Part shown: piece by piece, positions 13,333-22,123 of the stretch
Position numbering within the stretch: position 1 is the stretch's first letter
How the letters are laid out: the number at the start of each line of letters is the position of its first letter
Assembly (NCBI RefSeq): GCF_018417475.1
Contig: NZ_CP054856.1
Location: 3,255,001 to 3,319,000 of the forward strand
DNA from: Novosphingobium decolorationis
GTDB lineage: Bacteria > Pseudomonadota > Alphaproteobacteria > Sphingomonadales > Sphingomonadaceae
Length of the DNA: 64,000 bases
Reading direction: 5' to 3'
Notes under the pieces: model-generated
Told to the model about the DNA's origin: nothing
Databases searched by the model: none
The model's input: only the letters and a program-made list of their open reading frames with translations
Made by a program: the position numbers and the translations under genes

Positions 13333-16300
13333 TTATTCCGCCGCCTCGGGCAGCGCGTCGGTGTCGTCCTCGTCGTCGAGCGAGGAGAGCTCGACGTTGA
13401 GGCCGAGGCTGCGCATTTCCTTGACGAGAACGTTGAAGCTCTCGGGGATGCCCGCCTCGAAGGTGTCGTCGCCCTTGACGATCGCTTCGTAGACCTTGGT
13501 ACGGCCAACCACGTCGTCCGACTTGACGGTGAGCATTTCCTGCAGCGTGTAGGCTGCACCGTAGGCCTGGAGAGCCCAGACCTCCATCTCACCGAAGCGC
13601 TGGCCACCGAACTGGGCCTTACCGCCCAGCGGCTGCTGGGTGACGAGGCTGTAGGGGCCGATCGAACGGGCGTGGATCTTGTCGTCGACAAGGTGGTGCA
13701 GCTTGAGGATGTACTTCATGCCCACCGTGACCTTGCGGCTGAAGGCTTCACCGGTACGACCGTCCATCAGGACGCTCTGGCCCGAGGTGTCGAGCCCGGC
13801 GAGGGTCAGCATGTCGACCACGTCCTGCTGGACCGCGCCGTCGAACACCGGAGTGCCCATGGGGACGCCGCCGCGCACGTTCTCGGCCAGCTCGACGAGC
13901 TGTTCGGGGGTGCGGGTGTTCAGGTCCTCGGCGTAGTTGTCGCCGTAGATCGAGCGCAGCTTCTCCTTGACCGCTTCGGGCGCTTCACCCGCCTCGGGGT
14001 TCGGATTGGCCGCCTTCCAGGCATCGAGCGCCTCGCCGATCTGACGGCCCAGGTTACGGGCCGCCCAGCCAAGGTGGGTCTCGAAGATCTGGCCGACGTT
14101 CATGCGCGAAGGCACGCCGAGCGGGTTCATCACGAAGTCGACAGGGGTGCCGTCTTCGAGGAAGGGCATGTCTTCCTGGGGAAGAATGCGGCTGATGATA
14201 CCCTTGTTACCGTGACGGCCGGCCATCTTGTCGCCCGGCTGAAGCTTGCGCTTCACGGCCACGAAGACCTTGACCATCTTGAGTACGCCCGGAGCGAGTT
14301 CGTCACCGCGCTCGAGCTTCTCCTTGCGGTCCTCGAACTTCTCCTGGATCGCCTTGACGGTCTCGTCGTACTGGGCCTTCACCGCCTCGAGCTGCGTCTG
14401 CATGTGGTCGTCCGCGACGGCGAACTTCCACCACTCGTGCTTCTCGGCCTCGGCGAGGACCTCCTCGGTGATCTCCACGCCCTTCTTGACACCCTTGGGT
14501 GCCGACGCCGCGACCTGGCCGAGCAGCATGTCCTGCAGGCGGTTGTAGGTGGCGCGGTTGAGAATGGCGCGTTCGTCCTCACGGTCCTTGGCGAGGCGTT
14601 CGATTTCCTCGTTCTGGATGGCGCGGGTACGGTCGTCGATCTCGATGCCGTGACGGTTGAAGACGCGCACGTCGACAATCGTGCCCGACACGCCCGGCGG
14701 CAGGCGCAGCGAGGTGTCGCGAACGTCGGAGGCCTTTTCACCGAAGATGGCGCGCAGGAGCTTTTCTTCCGGCGTCATCGGGCTTTCGCCCTTCGGGGTG
14801 ATCTTGCCGACGAGGATGTCACCCGGGTGCACTTCGGCACCGATGTAGACGATGCCCGCCTCGTCGAGGTTGCGCAGGGCTTCCTCGCCGACGTTGGGAA
14901 TGTCGCGGGTGATGTCTTCCGGACCCAGCTTGGTGTCGCGGGCCATGACCTCGAACTCGTCGATGTGGATCGAGGTGAAGACGTCGTCCTTCACGATCCG
15001 CTCGGAGATGAGGATGGAGTCCTCGTAGTTGTAGCCGTTCCAGGGCATGAACGCGACGAGCACGTTGCGGCCCAGGGCCAGTTCGCCCAGCTCGGTCGAC
15101 GGGCCGTCGGCGATGATGTCGCCAGCCTGCACGTATTCGCCCACCTTCACCAGCGGACGCTGGTTGATGCAGGTCGACTGGTTCGAGCGCTCGAACTTCT
15201 GGAGGCGGTAGATGTCGACGCCCGACTTGCCGGCCTCGACCTCACCCACGGCGCGGATGACGATACGGGTGGCGTCGACCTGGTCGACCACGCCCGGACG
15301 CAGCGCCGAAATGGCGGCACCCGAGTCGCGCGCGACGGTCGCTTCCATGCCGGTGCCCACGTAAGGCGCATCGGCCTTGACGAGCGGCACGGCCTGACGC
15401 TGCATGTTCGAGCCCATGAGCGCGCGGTTGGCGTCGTCCTTTTCCAGGAACGGAATGAGCGAGGCTGCGACCGAGACGAGCTGCTTGGGGCTGACGTCCA
15501 TCAGCGTGACCTGGTCCGACGGGCTCATCACGAACTCGCCTTCCTGGCGGGCCGAGATGAGGTCCTCGACGAAGGAACCGTCCTCGTTGAGGGCGGCCGA
15601 GGCCTGTGCGACGGTGTGCTTCTGCTCCTCCATTGCGGAGAGGTAGATCACGTCGCCGGTGACCTTGCCGTCGATGACGCGGCGGTACGGGGTTTCGATG
15701 AAACCGTACTTGTTGACGCGCGCGAAAGTCGAGAGCGAGTTGATCAGGCCGATGTTCGGGCCTTCCGGCGTCTCAATCGGGCAGATACGACCGTAGTGGG
15801 TCGGGTGAACGTCGCGCACTTCGAAGCCCGCGCGCTCACGGGTAAGACCGCCCGGCCCGAGCGCCGACACGCGGCGCTTGTGGGTGACTTCCGAGAGCGG
15901 GTTGGTCTGGTCCATGAACTGCGAGAGCTGCGAGGAGCCGAAGAACTCACGCACCGCGGCCACGGCGGGCTTGGCGTTGATGAGGTCGTTGGGCATCACG
16001 GTCGAGACGTCGACCGAGCTCATGCGTTCCTTGACCGCACGCTCCATGCGCAGCAGGCCGACGCGGTACTGGTTCTCGAGCAGCTCGCCGACCGAACGCA
16101 CACGGCGGTTGCCGAGGTTGTCGATGTCGTCGATGTCGCCCTTGCCGTCCTTGAGGTTCACCAGTTCCTTGACCACGGCGAGGATGTCCTCGGTGCGCAG
16201 CGTGGTGACGGTGTCCTCGGCATCGAGGCCCAGACGCATGTTGAGCTTGACTCGGCCCACGGCCGAGAGGTCGTAGCGGTCGGCGTCGAAGAACAGGCCT

Positions 16301-17493
16301 TCGAACAGCGCTTCGGCGGTTTCCTTCGTCGGCGGTTCGCCCGGACGCATGACCTTGTAGATCGCTTCCAGACCCATGTCGCGGTTCTCGGCCTTGTCGG
16401 CCTTGAGCGTGTTGCGCATCCAGGGACCGGCGTTCGAATCGTCGATGTCAAGCAGGTTGAGCTGGTCGATGCCTGCCGCGTCGAGAACTTCGAGGTTCTC
16501 AGGGCTGACTTCGTCACCGGCCTCGATGTAGATGCGGCCGGTGGACTCGTCGATCATGTCCTCGGCGATGTAGCGCCCGAAGATTTCCTCGGTCGGGATG
16601 AGGAGGGCTTCCAGGCCATCCTTGCCCGCCTTGTTGGCAGCGCGCGGGGAGATCTTGGTGCCGGCCGGGAAGACGACTTCGCCCGAGTTCGCATCGACGA
16701 TGTCGAAGGCGGGCTTCACGCCGCGCCAGGTCTCGGCGTTGTAGGGCAGGCGCCAGCCGCCATCACCGCGCTTCCAGGTGACGGTTTCGTAGAAGTGATC
16801 GAGGATCGCTTCGGAATCGAGGCCCAGCGCGTAGAGCAGCGCGGTGACCGGCAGCTTGCGCTTGCGGTCGATACGCACGTTGACGATGTCCTTGGCGTCG
16901 AACTCGAAGTCGAGCCAGGAACCGCGGTACGGGATCACGCGGGCGGCGAAGAGGTACTTGCCCGAGGAGTGCGTCTTGCCGCGGTCGTGGTCGAACAGGA
17001 CACCCGGCGAACGGTGCATCTGCGACACGATCACGCGCTCGGTGCCGTTGATGAAGAAGGTGCCGTTCTCGGTCATGAGCGGCATGTCGCCCATGTAGAC
17101 GTCCTGCTCCTTGATATCGAGGACCGAGCGGGTTTCCGTCTCGGCGTCGACTTCAAAGACGATCAGGCGCAGCGTCACCTTCATCGGGGCTGCGTAGGTG
17201 ATGCCGCGCTGGCGGCATTCGGTCACGTCGTACTTGGGCTCTTCCAGCTCGTAGTGGACGAAGTCGAGCTCGCTGGTGCCGGCGAAGTCGCGGATCGGGA
17301 AGACCGAGCGCAGCGTCTTTTCCAGGCCCGAGACATAGCCGGTCTCCGGGTTCGAGCGCAGGAACTGTTCGTAGCTCTCGCGCTGGACCTCGATGAGGTT
17401 CGGCATCTGGATGACTTCGTGGGCGTCGCCGAAGATCTTGCGGATGCGCTTCTTGACGGAGCGCTTCGCCGTATCGATGGGCTGGGTGGCCAT
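13333..17493 (-). CDS. rpoB: DNA-directed RNA polymerase subunit beta
   Basis: RpoB, 1386 residues, the beta subunit of RNA polymerase. The rifampicin-binding region reads [20 protein letters not shown] and continues [10 protein letters not shown]; the Asp, His and Ser residues corresponding to E. coli 516, 526 and 531 are all wild type, so no rifampicin-resistance change is visible there. [12 protein letters not shown] near the C-terminal third is the conserved active-centre segment. rpoC follows after 82 bases. Unlike the usual order, rplJL is not directly upstream but lies 3 kb away on the other strand. Confidence 0.99.
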   Translation of the reverse strand: MATQPIDTAKRSVKKRIRKIFGDAHEVIQMPNLIEVQRESYEQFLRSNPETGYVSGLEKTLRSVFPIRDFAGTSELDFVHYELEEPKYDVTECRQRGITYAAPMKVTLRLIVFEVDAETETRSVLDIKEQDVYMGDMPLMTENGTFFINGTERVIVSQMHRSPGVLFDHDRGKTHSSGKYLFAARVIPYRGSWLDFEFDAKDIVNVRIDRKRKLPVTALLYALGLDSEAILDHFYETVTWKRGDGGWRLPYNAETWRGVKPAFDIVDANSGEVVFPAGTKISPRAANKAGKDGLEALLIPTEEIFGRYIAEDMIDESTGRIYIEAGDEVSPENLEVLDAAGIDQLNLLDIDDSNAGPWMRNTLKADKAENRDMGLEAIYKVMRPGEPPTKETAEALFEGLFFDADRYDLSAVGRVKLNMRLGLDAEDTVTTLRTEDILAVVKELVNLKDGKGDIDDIDNLGNRRVRSVGELLENQYRVGLLRMERAVKERMSSVDVSTVMPNDLINAKPAVAAVREFFGSSQLSQFMDQTNPLSEVTHKRRVSALGPGGLTRERAGFEVRDVHPTHYGRICPIETPEGPNIGLINSLSTFARVNKYGFIETPYRRVIDGKVTGDVIYLSAMEEQKHTVAQASAALNEDGSFVEDLISARQEGEFVMSPSDQVTLMDVSPKQLVSVAASLIPFLEKDDANRALMGSNMQRQAVPLVKADAPYVGTGMEATVARDSGAAISALRPGVVDQVDATRIVIRAVGEVEAGKSGVDIYRLQKFERSNQSTCINQRPLVKVGEYVQAGDIIADGPSTELGELALGRNVLVAFMPWNGYNYEDSILISERIVKDDVFTSIHIDEFEVMARDTKLGPEDITRDIPNVGEEALRNLDEAGIVYIGAEVHPGDILVGKITPKGESPMTPEEKLLRAIFGEKASDVRDTSLRLPPGVSGTIVDVRVFNRHGIEIDDRTRAIQNEEIERLAKDREDERAILNRATYNRLQDMLLGQVAASAPKGVKKGVEITEEVLAEAEKHEWWKFAVADDHMQTQLEAVKAQYDETVKAIQEKFEDRKEKLERGDELAPGVLKMVKVFVAVKRKLQPGDKMAGRHGNKGIISRILPQEDMPFLEDGTPVDFVMNPLGVPSRMNVGQIFETHLGWAARNLGRQIGEALDAWKAANPNPEAGEAPEAVKEKLRSIYGDNYAEDLNTRTPEQLVELAENVRGGVPMGTPVFDGAVQQDVVDMLTLAGLDTSGQSVLMDGRTGEAFSRKVTVGMKYILKLHHLVDDKIHARSIGPYSLVTQQPLGGKAQFGGQRFGEMEVWALQAYGAAYTLQEMLTVKSDDVVGRTKVYEAIVKGDDTFEAGIPESFNVLVKEMRSLGLNVELSSLDDEDDTDALPEAAE

Positions 17494-17759
17494 GAGCTGG
17501 TCTTGCCTCTTCGCTTCTGGTCAGGGCCGATTCGCAACGAGGCGAAGGGCCCGGGAAAACATCGTCACGCGTGGACGAAATACCTGTCTTGCGGACAGGC
17601 CATCAAACGCCAAAAGGCCGCCTTGCACGCGCGGAAACCCTTGCGGGAGCCCGTTGCGGCCAGCAGCCTGATACGTCGGATGAACCCTCTACCGCTTCCT
17701 TCCTTGGTGTGCCCCCGCGCATGGGCACGCCTTGCTCGAAGCGATGGGGCGTTGGCGTT
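17494..17759 (-). other. Long 5' leader of rpoB
   Basis: No gene is supported here. Between the rpoB ATG and the candidate promoter lies about 260 nt that would form the rpoB leader. It includes a small dyad, CCTGTC/GACAGG, at about 17581-17597, and an alternating purine-rich stretch near the start codon. A long structured leader on rpoBC could host feedback control or processing; this is inference. Confidence 0.45.
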
Positions 17760-17788
17760 CCTATAGAACCCGGCCCCATCGGTGTCAA
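17760..17788 (-). promoter_or_regulatory. Sigma-70-type promoter upstream of rpoBC
   Basis: On the minus strand a perfect -35 TTGACA (17783-17788) is followed by a 17-base spacer and a -10 TATAGG (17760-17765). This is the best sigma-70 match I find upstream of rpoB. Transcription would start near 17753, giving a leader of about 260 nt. Confidence 0.7.
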
Positions 17789-17930
17789 ACGGGTGACGGG
17801 CGGGCGGAGGAGAGGGTGGCATTCGTTTGCAGGCGGGGTGGTGGCTCCATTCGTCCCGTCCCCGCTCACGTTTGGGCGGAAAATCGGCTCGTGCGGAAAA
17901 CCGGGCAGGGGGCGGGGCGTTGTGAGGGGC

Positions 17931-18329
17931 ATGCAGATGACGAGCCCCTCATACGCGACCCATCGCAGCCGCAAGGCCGGACCGCTTCTTGCGCTCATCG
18001 CGCTGGGGGTGGCCGGTCTTGCAACGCCGCTTGCCGCGGCCCCTACCCGCGGCGAGCCGGTGCATGTGCCCAGTGCAATATCGCCAGGAACGGCGGCGGA
18101 CGGCGCCCTGGCCGCGGGCGATCTCCCCTCCGCTCGCGGCCGCGCGCTCGCCATGGCCGATCCGCAACCTGGCGAGGGCGCGCAGGACGCGCGGCTTGGC
18201 AAGTTGTCCCTTGCCGGCCTCGTGGGCTTGCTTGCCGCCTTTTCCGTCTCGGGCCTGGCCATTGTCCGGGCCCGGCGCCGCGACGGCGCTTCCCGGGTGC
18301 GAAAGGAGCATGTCCGCAAGGGCACCTGA
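17931..18329 (+). CDS. Hypothetical protein with N- and C-terminal membrane segments
   Basis: A 132-residue protein from the ATG at 17931. The N-terminus has a basic stretch and a hydrophobic segment (GPLLALIALGVAGLATPLAA) resembling a signal peptide ending in an Ala-rich cleavage site. The middle is Ala/Gly/Pro-rich and disordered-looking. A C-terminal helix (LSLAGLVGLLAAFSVSGLAI) is followed by RARRRDG, a positive-inside anchor. This is the layout of an exported protein with a C-terminal membrane anchor. The family is not recognised. It diverges from rpoB; the candidate RNA follows its stop directly. Confidence 0.55.
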   Translation: MQMTSPSYATHRSRKAGPLLALIALGVAGLATPLAAAPTRGEPVHVPSAISPGTAADGALAAGDLPSARGRALAMADPQPGEGAQDARLGKLSLAGLVGLLAAFSVSGLAIVRARRRDGASRVRKEHVRKGT

Positions 18330-18334
18330 CCAGA

Positions 18335-18340
18335 TATAAT
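18335..18340 (+). promoter_or_regulatory. Perfect TATAAT -10 box of the candidate small RNA
   Basis: TATAAT occurs six bases after the TGA of the preceding gene in otherwise GC-rich DNA. The -35 region at the expected distance (around 18312-18317) is poor. Initiation would be at about 18346-18348. Confidence 0.55.
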
Positions 18341-18345
18341 ATAGC

Positions 18346-18476
18346 CGGACCGGTGATCGGGTCGTCCACCCCGTATACCCTCCCTGAGCCGATCAGAGCC
18401 CGGCAGTCCCCCGGCATCCCTCATCGCCGGATCGAGCCTTGGGGGCGACTCCCGCATGGAGTCGCCCCCATTTTCG
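18346..18476 (+). ncRNA. Candidate structured small RNA with intrinsic terminator
   Basis: This 130-nt interval has a consensus -10 just upstream, no reading frame, three hairpins and a strong terminator. Hairpin 1 pairs CCGG-TGATCGG (18350-18360) with CCGATCA (18389-18395) and CCGG (18400-18403), leaving a 4-nt bulge. Hairpin 2 pairs CCGGC (18411-18415) with GCCGG (18426-18430). Hairpin 3 is the terminator. The loop of hairpin 1 contains CCCTCCC (18378-18384) and loop 2 contains CCCTC, both able to pair with ribosome binding sites. This resembles in general style alphaproteobacterial sRNAs that expose CCUCC loops. Family membership is not established, and it could instead be a 3' UTR of the upstream gene. 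Confidence 0.55.
18440..18476 (+). terminator. Intrinsic terminator of the candidate small RNA
   Basis: A perfect 12-bp stem GGGGGCGACTCC/GGAGTCGCCCCC with loop CGCAT is followed by ATTTTC. It would end the RNA started at the TATAAT box or transcripts reading out of the upstream gene. Confidence 0.85.
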
Positions 18477-18547
18477 TGTGCGGGGCGGATGTGTGTGGAG
18501 TTCGCAAGGTGGAGGGCGCTCGATTTTCCGCAATTCAATCAGCCGCG

Positions 18548-18619
18548 TATCGTTTTTCGATATTATTGTTTGACGATAAGGCGAATCGGGGTTATTGAAT
18601 ATCGATATCAAGCATATCG
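18548..18619. promoter_or_regulatory. Array of TATCG/CGATA half-sites (candidate operator)
   Basis: Six copies of the 5-mer TATCG or its complement CGATA lie within 72 bases: an inverted pair TATCG-N5-CGATA at 18548-18562, a half-site at 18574-18578 overlapping the -35 box, the overlapping pair TATCGATA at 18600-18607, and one at 18615-18619 next to the ribosome binding site. They bracket the promoter of the small-protein/DUF2975/HTH operon, so the HTH protein at 19432 is the obvious candidate to bind them. That link is inference. Confidence 0.5.
18570..18598 (+). promoter_or_regulatory. Sigma-70-type promoter of the DUF2975/HTH operon
   Basis: TTGACG at 18570-18575, a 17-base spacer and TATTGA at 18593-18598. 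Transcription would start near 18605, about 26 bases before the ATG at 18631, which has a GGAG ribosome binding site. Confidence 0.65.
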
Positions 18620-18630
18620 GAGAACGAGCA

Positions 18631-18846
18631 ATGACCTTCCACGCTGACGAACCCGCCCCCCAAATCGTTGCCCGGCCTGTCGCCGCGGCCATGGCTGCGG
18701 TCCTCACCGCCCTGATCTGGCTGCCTACGCTGACCGCGCCCCAGGCGGCCCATGCTGCGGAGGTGAGCGCCGGAGTCACTGCCGTGACCCAGCCCGCGCC
18801 CACGCAGGTCCTTGTCGCCTACGCGCCGACCCCGGTGCTGATGTAA
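18631..18846 (+). CDS. Small exported protein (71 aa), hypothetical
   Basis: A 71-residue protein with a charged N-terminus, a hydrophobic stretch (AAAMAAVLTALIWLP) and an Ala-rich AAHAAE site that looks like a signal peptidase cleavage region, leaving a mature part of about 28 residues rich in Ala, Val, Thr and Pro. The ATG at 18631 is preceded by GGAGAACGAGCA. Only 28 bases separate its stop from the DUF2975 gene, so it is probably the first gene of that operon. I do not recognise the family. Confidence 0.55.
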   Translation: MTFHADEPAPQIVARPVAAAMAAVLTALIWLPTLTAPQAAHAAEVSAGVTAVTQPAPTQVLVAYAPTPVLM

Positions 18847-18874
18847 GCGCCGATCAGGCAGAGGAGAGGCGACA

Positions 18875-19432
18875 ATGAACCTTGCAACCCGCGCCGTTCG
18901 CGACCCGCTGCTGCTGGCCGCGAAGATCATTCTCTATGTCCTGCTGGCGGGTCTCGCGCTCGGCGTGCTGGCCGCCTCGGCAGGTTGCGTTGGCATGGTC
19001 TTCTTCACGCAGGAAATTGCGGCGGAGTTCGCATCCTCGCAGGCGAACTTCGACTTTACCGAGGTGCGGCTCGCGCTGATCGGCGTGCTGGTGCTCGTGA
19101 TTGTCCTGCTGGCGATGATCGCGGCGATGCTCTGGCTGCTCAAGCGGATCATCGACACGGTGGGCGAAGGCGATCCCTTTGTGCCGGTGAACGCGACGCG
19201 CATGACGATCATGGCCTGGCTGTCGCTGGCGATCCAGGTGGTTGCCCTGCCGCTCGCAGGCCTGGCGACCTGGATTCACAATGTCACCGAAGTGAACGAG
19301 ACGGAGACCGGGCTCAACGTCGATAGCGGCTTTGATGGCAACGGCATCCTCTTGATGCTGGTGCTGTTCATCCTGGCCCGCGTGTTCCGCAAGGGCGCCG
19401 AGATGCGCGAAGAACTCGAAGGGACCGTGTGA
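18875..19432 (+). CDS. DUF2975 domain-containing membrane protein
   Basis: A 185-residue membrane protein with four predicted transmembrane segments and DUF2975 features: a central TM followed by LLKRIIDTVGEGDPFVPVNA, which is the family hallmark region just after helix 2. DUF2975 proteins, like Bacillus YoaS, are generally encoded next to a short HTH regulator, as here, where the HTH gene overlaps this stop codon by one base. The pair may form a membrane-linked regulatory unit, but no biochemical function is known. Confidence 0.88.
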   Translation: MNLATRAVRDPLLLAAKIILYVLLAGLALGVLAASAGCVGMVFFTQEIAAEFASSQANFDFTEVRLALIGVLVLVIVLLAMIAAMLWLLKRIIDTVGEGDPFVPVNATRMTIMAWLSLAIQVVALPLAGLATWIHNVTEVNETETGLNVDSGFDGNGILLMLVLFILARVFRKGAEMREELEGTV

Positions 19433-19677
19433 TGGGCGAGGACGCGCAAACCGAAGGAGGCCGCATCGTGGTGAAGCTTGACGATATTCTGCATGCCCGG
19501 CGCATGACGCTGACCCAGCTTGCCGAAGCCATCGGCATTACCCTTGCCAACCTTTCGATCCTCAAGACCGGCAAGGCCAAGGCGATCCGGTTCTCGACAC
19601 TGGAAGCGATCTGCCGGGTACTTGAATGCCAGCCCGGCGACCTCCTCGCCTATGCCGGTGAGGAAGCGGACGACTAG
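19432..19677 (+). CDS. XRE/HTH_26-type transcriptional regulator
   Basis: An 81-residue protein that is essentially one helix-turn-helix domain: LDDILHARRMTLTQLAEAIG, then ITLANLSILKTGKAKAIRFS and a C-terminal LEAICRVLECQPGDLLAY, characteristic of YozG-like Cro/C1-type regulators paired with DUF2975 proteins. The ATG at 19432 shares a base with the DUF2975 stop. It probably autoregulates the operon through the TATCG half-sites upstream of 18631; that is inference from position. Confidence 0.93.
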   Translation: MGEDAQTEGGRIVVKLDDILHARRMTLTQLAEAIGITLANLSILKTGKAKAIRFSTLEAICRVLECQPGDLLAYAGEEADD

Positions 19678-19704
19678 ACGGGGCGGTTCTCCGCTTGCCT
19701 GATG

Positions 19705-19731
19705 CGCACGGCCCTTGGGCCGTGCGGTTTA
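19705..19731 (+). terminator. Hairpin after the HTH gene
   Basis: A near-perfect stem CGCACGGCCC/GGGCCGTGCG with a very short loop, followed by GGTTTA. The T-run is weak, so termination efficiency is uncertain. Confidence 0.45.
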
Positions 19732-19759
19732 CGGGGCCCCTTCGGTCCGGCGTGTCTTT

Positions 19760-20074
19760 TCAGGCGGCCATATCGAAGAGGGCCCCGGCTCGTTTCCGGT
19801 GCAGCGCGGTATAGGCCTCGCTCACCAGCGAATGGCGGGCCTCGGCCCATTCGCGGTGCCAGCGCTCCATCTGCAGCACGTCGCGGGCGCTTTCAGAGAA
19901 CTGGAAGCGCGGCGCGCGCTCGGCGGCCTTGGCCGCGCCGATGCGGGGGGCAGACGATGGGGCTCCTGCCTGGTCGATCCTCTCGAGGCGCGGCGTCGCA
20001 TCGGCAAACCCGGCGCGGGCGCGGGCCCGCACGGGGGCGGGAACCAGCGCGGTGGAGATCGGCAGTATTTCCAT
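19760..20074 (-). CDS. Hypothetical protein
   Basis: An open frame of 104 residues from the ATG at 20074 (MEILPISTALVPAPVRARAR) or 124 from an ATG at 20134; neither start has a clear ribosome binding site. The C-terminal half (FQFSESARDVLQMERWHREW, then ARHSLVSEAYTAL) looks like an amphipathic helical domain; the N-terminal half is Ala/Pro/Arg-rich. No known family is recognised. It lies convergent to the HTH gene and divergent from rplJ, where rplA would sit in the textbook operon. Confidence 0.5.
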   Translation of the reverse strand: MEILPISTALVPAPVRARARAGFADATPRLERIDQAGAPSSAPRIGAAKAAERAPRFQFSESARDVLQMERWHREWAEARHSLVSEAYTALHRKRAGALFDMAA

Positions 20075-20530
20075 CGTTGGGTCAGGCTCGCAGCGGTGAG
20101 AAGGGCGGAAATGGTATCCGGCCCGTTCTGCCATGGCGAGTTCTAGCGCTTTCTTGCCGCCCTCCTACGTAGAGGTGCGTGGGGCGCCCCGGGCGTGCTT
20201 CCATGTTGACTTTTTCCGGCACGCGGGGCAAAGGCGCCCTCGAACGGCGCAGATGATTCTGCGTTGCTCACCGTCCGAGACAGCTGCCGGGGGGCTTCCC
20301 CCTTAATCTGCAGCCTAGGCGGGGAACAGGAAATTTCCACGGCCCTTCGCTCTTTCGAGCATGGTGTCCATCTCGCGCTTCGGCGCGAAAAACTCCTTCC
20401 CCATCGTACGGTCTTTGCCATGGCGCGACAGTGTCCATGGGCTCGTGCGTCGTGCACGGGCACGCAAATGTAGCCGGCCGTGCGGCGCTCCTTCGGGAAT
20501 GCCAAGCGGTCATATGTGAAGGAGTAAGGC
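20075..20530 (+). other. rplJL upstream region and leader
   Basis: About 450 bases without a supported gene. A TTGACT at 20206-20211 could be a -35, but the matching -10 is poor, so the promoter is not resolved. Downstream are small dyads (GCAGA/TCTGC at about 20259-20272) and the AAGGAGTAAGGC ribosome binding site of rplJ. In other bacteria the rplJ leader binds the L10-L12 complex for feedback control; a long leader here is compatible with that but I cannot demonstrate the fold. Confidence 0.45.
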
Positions 20531-21046
20531 ATGGATCGTTCGCAGAAAGCCGATTCGGTCGCCCAGCTCAATGCGGTCTTCAACGAGGTCGGCGTGGTGG
20601 TTGTCACCCGCAACCTCGGCCTCTCGGTGGCACAGTCCTCCGAGCTGCGCGCGAAGATTCGCGAAGCGGGTGCGACCTACAAGGTTGCCAAGAACCGTCT
20701 TGCCAAGATCGCCATCGCGGACACCGACTATGTCGGTATCGGTGACTTCCTTGTCGGCCCGACGGCCATCGCCACTTCGGTGGACCCCGTCGCAGCTGCC
20801 AAGGCCGTCGTCGACTTCGCCAAGACGACCGACAAGATCGAGATCGTCGGCGGCGCGATGGGCGCAAATGTTCTGGATGCAGAAGGTATCAAGGCGCTCG
20901 CCACGATGCCCTCGCTCGACGAACTGCGCGCCAAGCTCATCGGCCTCGTCCAGGCTCCGGCCACGAAGATTGCCCAGCTCTCGACCGCTCCGGCGGCCAA
21001 GCTGGCTCGCGTCTTCAACGCCTACGCCGAGAAGGACGCTGCCTGA
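20531..21046 (+). CDS. rplJ: 50S ribosomal protein L10
   Basis: L10, 171 residues, which anchors the L7/L12 stalk on the large ribosomal subunit. The N-terminal globular domain ([20 protein letters not shown], then [20 protein letters not shown] and [12 protein letters not shown]) and the C-terminal helix that binds L12 dimers are intact. The AAGGAG ribosome binding site fits the ATG at 20531. rplL follows after 90 bases on the same strand. rplK and rplA are not upstream and rpoBC is not downstream, which differs from the common operon. Confidence 0.98.
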   Translation: MDRSQKADSVAQLNAVFNEVGVVVVTRNLGLSVAQSSELRAKIREAGATYKVAKNRLAKIAIADTDYVGIGDFLVGPTAIATSVDPVAAAKAVVDFAKTTDKIEIVGGAMGANVLDAEGIKALATMPSLDELRAKLIGLVQAPATKIAQLSTAPAAKLARVFNAYAEKDAA

Positions 21047-21136
21047 GCTTAGTCTCGGTAACACGTTTCGAAATAACGATTTATCCCGTCCGGCGGCCTA
21101 AGTCCCCGGCGGGACCACAGATCAGGAGTGAATACT

Positions 21137-21514
21137 ATGGCCGATATCGCCAAGCTTGTTGAAGAACTGTCGCAGCTGACCGTCCTCGAGGCCGCTGACC
21201 TCGCCAAGGCTCTCGAAGAAGCATGGGGCGTTTCCGCCGCTGCTGCCGTTGCCGTTGCTGGCCCGGCTGCTGCTGGTGGCGAAGCTGCCGCTGCTGAAGA
21301 GCAGACCGAATTCGACGTGATCCTCACCGGCGACGGTGGCAAGAAGATCCAGGTCATCAAGGAAGTCCGCGCCATCACCGGTCTCGGCCTTGCTGAAGCA
21401 AAGGCTCTCGTCGAAGGCGCTCCGAAGCCCGTCAAGGAAGGCGCTTCGAAGGCTGAAGCCGAAGAGCTCAAGGCGAAGATCGAAGCAGCCGGCGGCACCG
21501 TCGAGCTCAAGTAA
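21137..21514 (+). CDS. rplL: 50S ribosomal protein L7/L12
   Basis: L7/L12, 125 residues, the multi-copy stalk protein that recruits translation GTPases. It has an N-terminal dimerisation domain ([20 protein letters not shown]), an Ala-rich hinge, and a C-terminal domain with [20 protein letters not shown] and [18 protein letters not shown]. The ATG at 21137 with upstream AGGAG is preferred over an in-frame GTG at 21128. A strong terminator lies about 40 bases after the stop, so transcription is not expected to continue into another gene. Confidence 0.98.
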   Translation: MADIAKLVEELSQLTVLEAADLAKALEEAWGVSAAAAVAVAGPAAAGGEAAAAEEQTEFDVILTGDGGKKIQVIKEVRAITGLGLAEAKALVEGAPKPVKEGASKAEAEELKAKIEAAGGTVELK

Positions 21515-21555
21515 TCTTCGTTTCTCCAGGTCTTCGGACCGGAGGCGAAAATTCG

Positions 21556-21587
21556 AAAGGGCGCTCCCTTGCGGGGGCGCCCTTTTT
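21556..21587 (+). terminator. Intrinsic terminator of rplJL
   Basis: Stem AAGGGCGCTCCC paired with GGGGGCGCCCTT (one G-T pair), loop TTGC, followed by a run of five T. It confirms that rplJL ends here rather than reading into rpoBC. Confidence 0.88.
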
Positions 21588-21614
21588 CGTGTGCGTGGCA
21601 CCGGTAAGGCGAGA

Positions 21615-21655
21615 GCAAGAAGGGCCGCGCTCCGATGGGAGGCGGCCCTTCTTGC
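21615..21655 (-). terminator. Hairpin terminator of the cytochrome c gene
   Basis: A perfect 14-bp stem GCAAGAAGGGCCGC/GCGGCCCTTCTTGC with a 13-base loop sits just past the stop of the minus-strand cytochrome gene and beyond the rplL terminator. It can form on both strands. Confidence 0.65.
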
Positions 21656-21676
21656 GTGCGTGCTGCGCCGCGCGGC

Positions 21677-22123
21677 TTACTTCAGCGTTTCGAGGTACTG
21701 GATAATTTCCTGGCGCTTACCCGCGTCGGGAACCATCTGCACCATCTTGGTGCCCGGGACCATCTTCATCGGGCCCTGCAGCCATTCGTCGAGTGCTTCG
21801 GGGGTCCACACGATCCCCGAATCCTTGAGCGCGGGGCTGAAGTTGTAGCCCTCGACCTCGCCCGCCGTACTGCCGACGATGCCGTGCAGGGTGGGGCCCA
21901 CGCGGTTCTGGCCAGGCTCGACGGCATGGCAGGTCTTGCAGATCTGGAACGCGGCAGGGGCTGCGGAGGCCGCGGCAGGCGCAGCGGGTGCCGCTTCGGC
22001 CGCAGGCGCACTCTCACCGGCCGCGTCGGCAGCCGGTGCCGCGCTGTCTTCCTGCGAGCCCGAGTCACCGCAGGCGGCAAGCAGGACGAGCGGGCTGGCG
22101 CAAATCAGGGACGTGAGCTTCAT
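21677..22123 (-). CDS. Class I cytochrome c lipoprotein
   Basis: A 148-residue c-type cytochrome anchored as a lipoprotein. The start at 22123 gives MKLTSLICASPLVLLAACGD, with lipobox LAAC. A 40-residue Ala/Glu/Pro-rich linker follows, then the cytochrome domain with haem motif CKTCH (preceded by FQI) and the downstream methionine region PGTKMVQMVPDAGKR supplying the sixth ligand. NRVGPTLHGIVG is typical of cytochrome c2-like proteins. It probably shuttles electrons at the periplasmic face of the inner membrane. It diverges from the MATE gene across repeat B. Confidence 0.93.
   Translation of the reverse strand: MKLTSLICASPLVLLAACGDSGSQEDSAAPAADAAGESAPAAEAAPAAPAAASAAPAAFQICKTCHAVEPGQNRVGPTLHGIVGSTAGEVEGYNFSPALKDSGIVWTPEALDEWLQGPMKMVPGTKMVQMVPDAGKRQEIIQYLETLK

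Noticed and set aside
13324..17766. A 1480-codon open frame opposite rpoB
   Set aside because: Same cause as for rpoC; no recognisable protein and no ribosome binding site or promoter on that strand.
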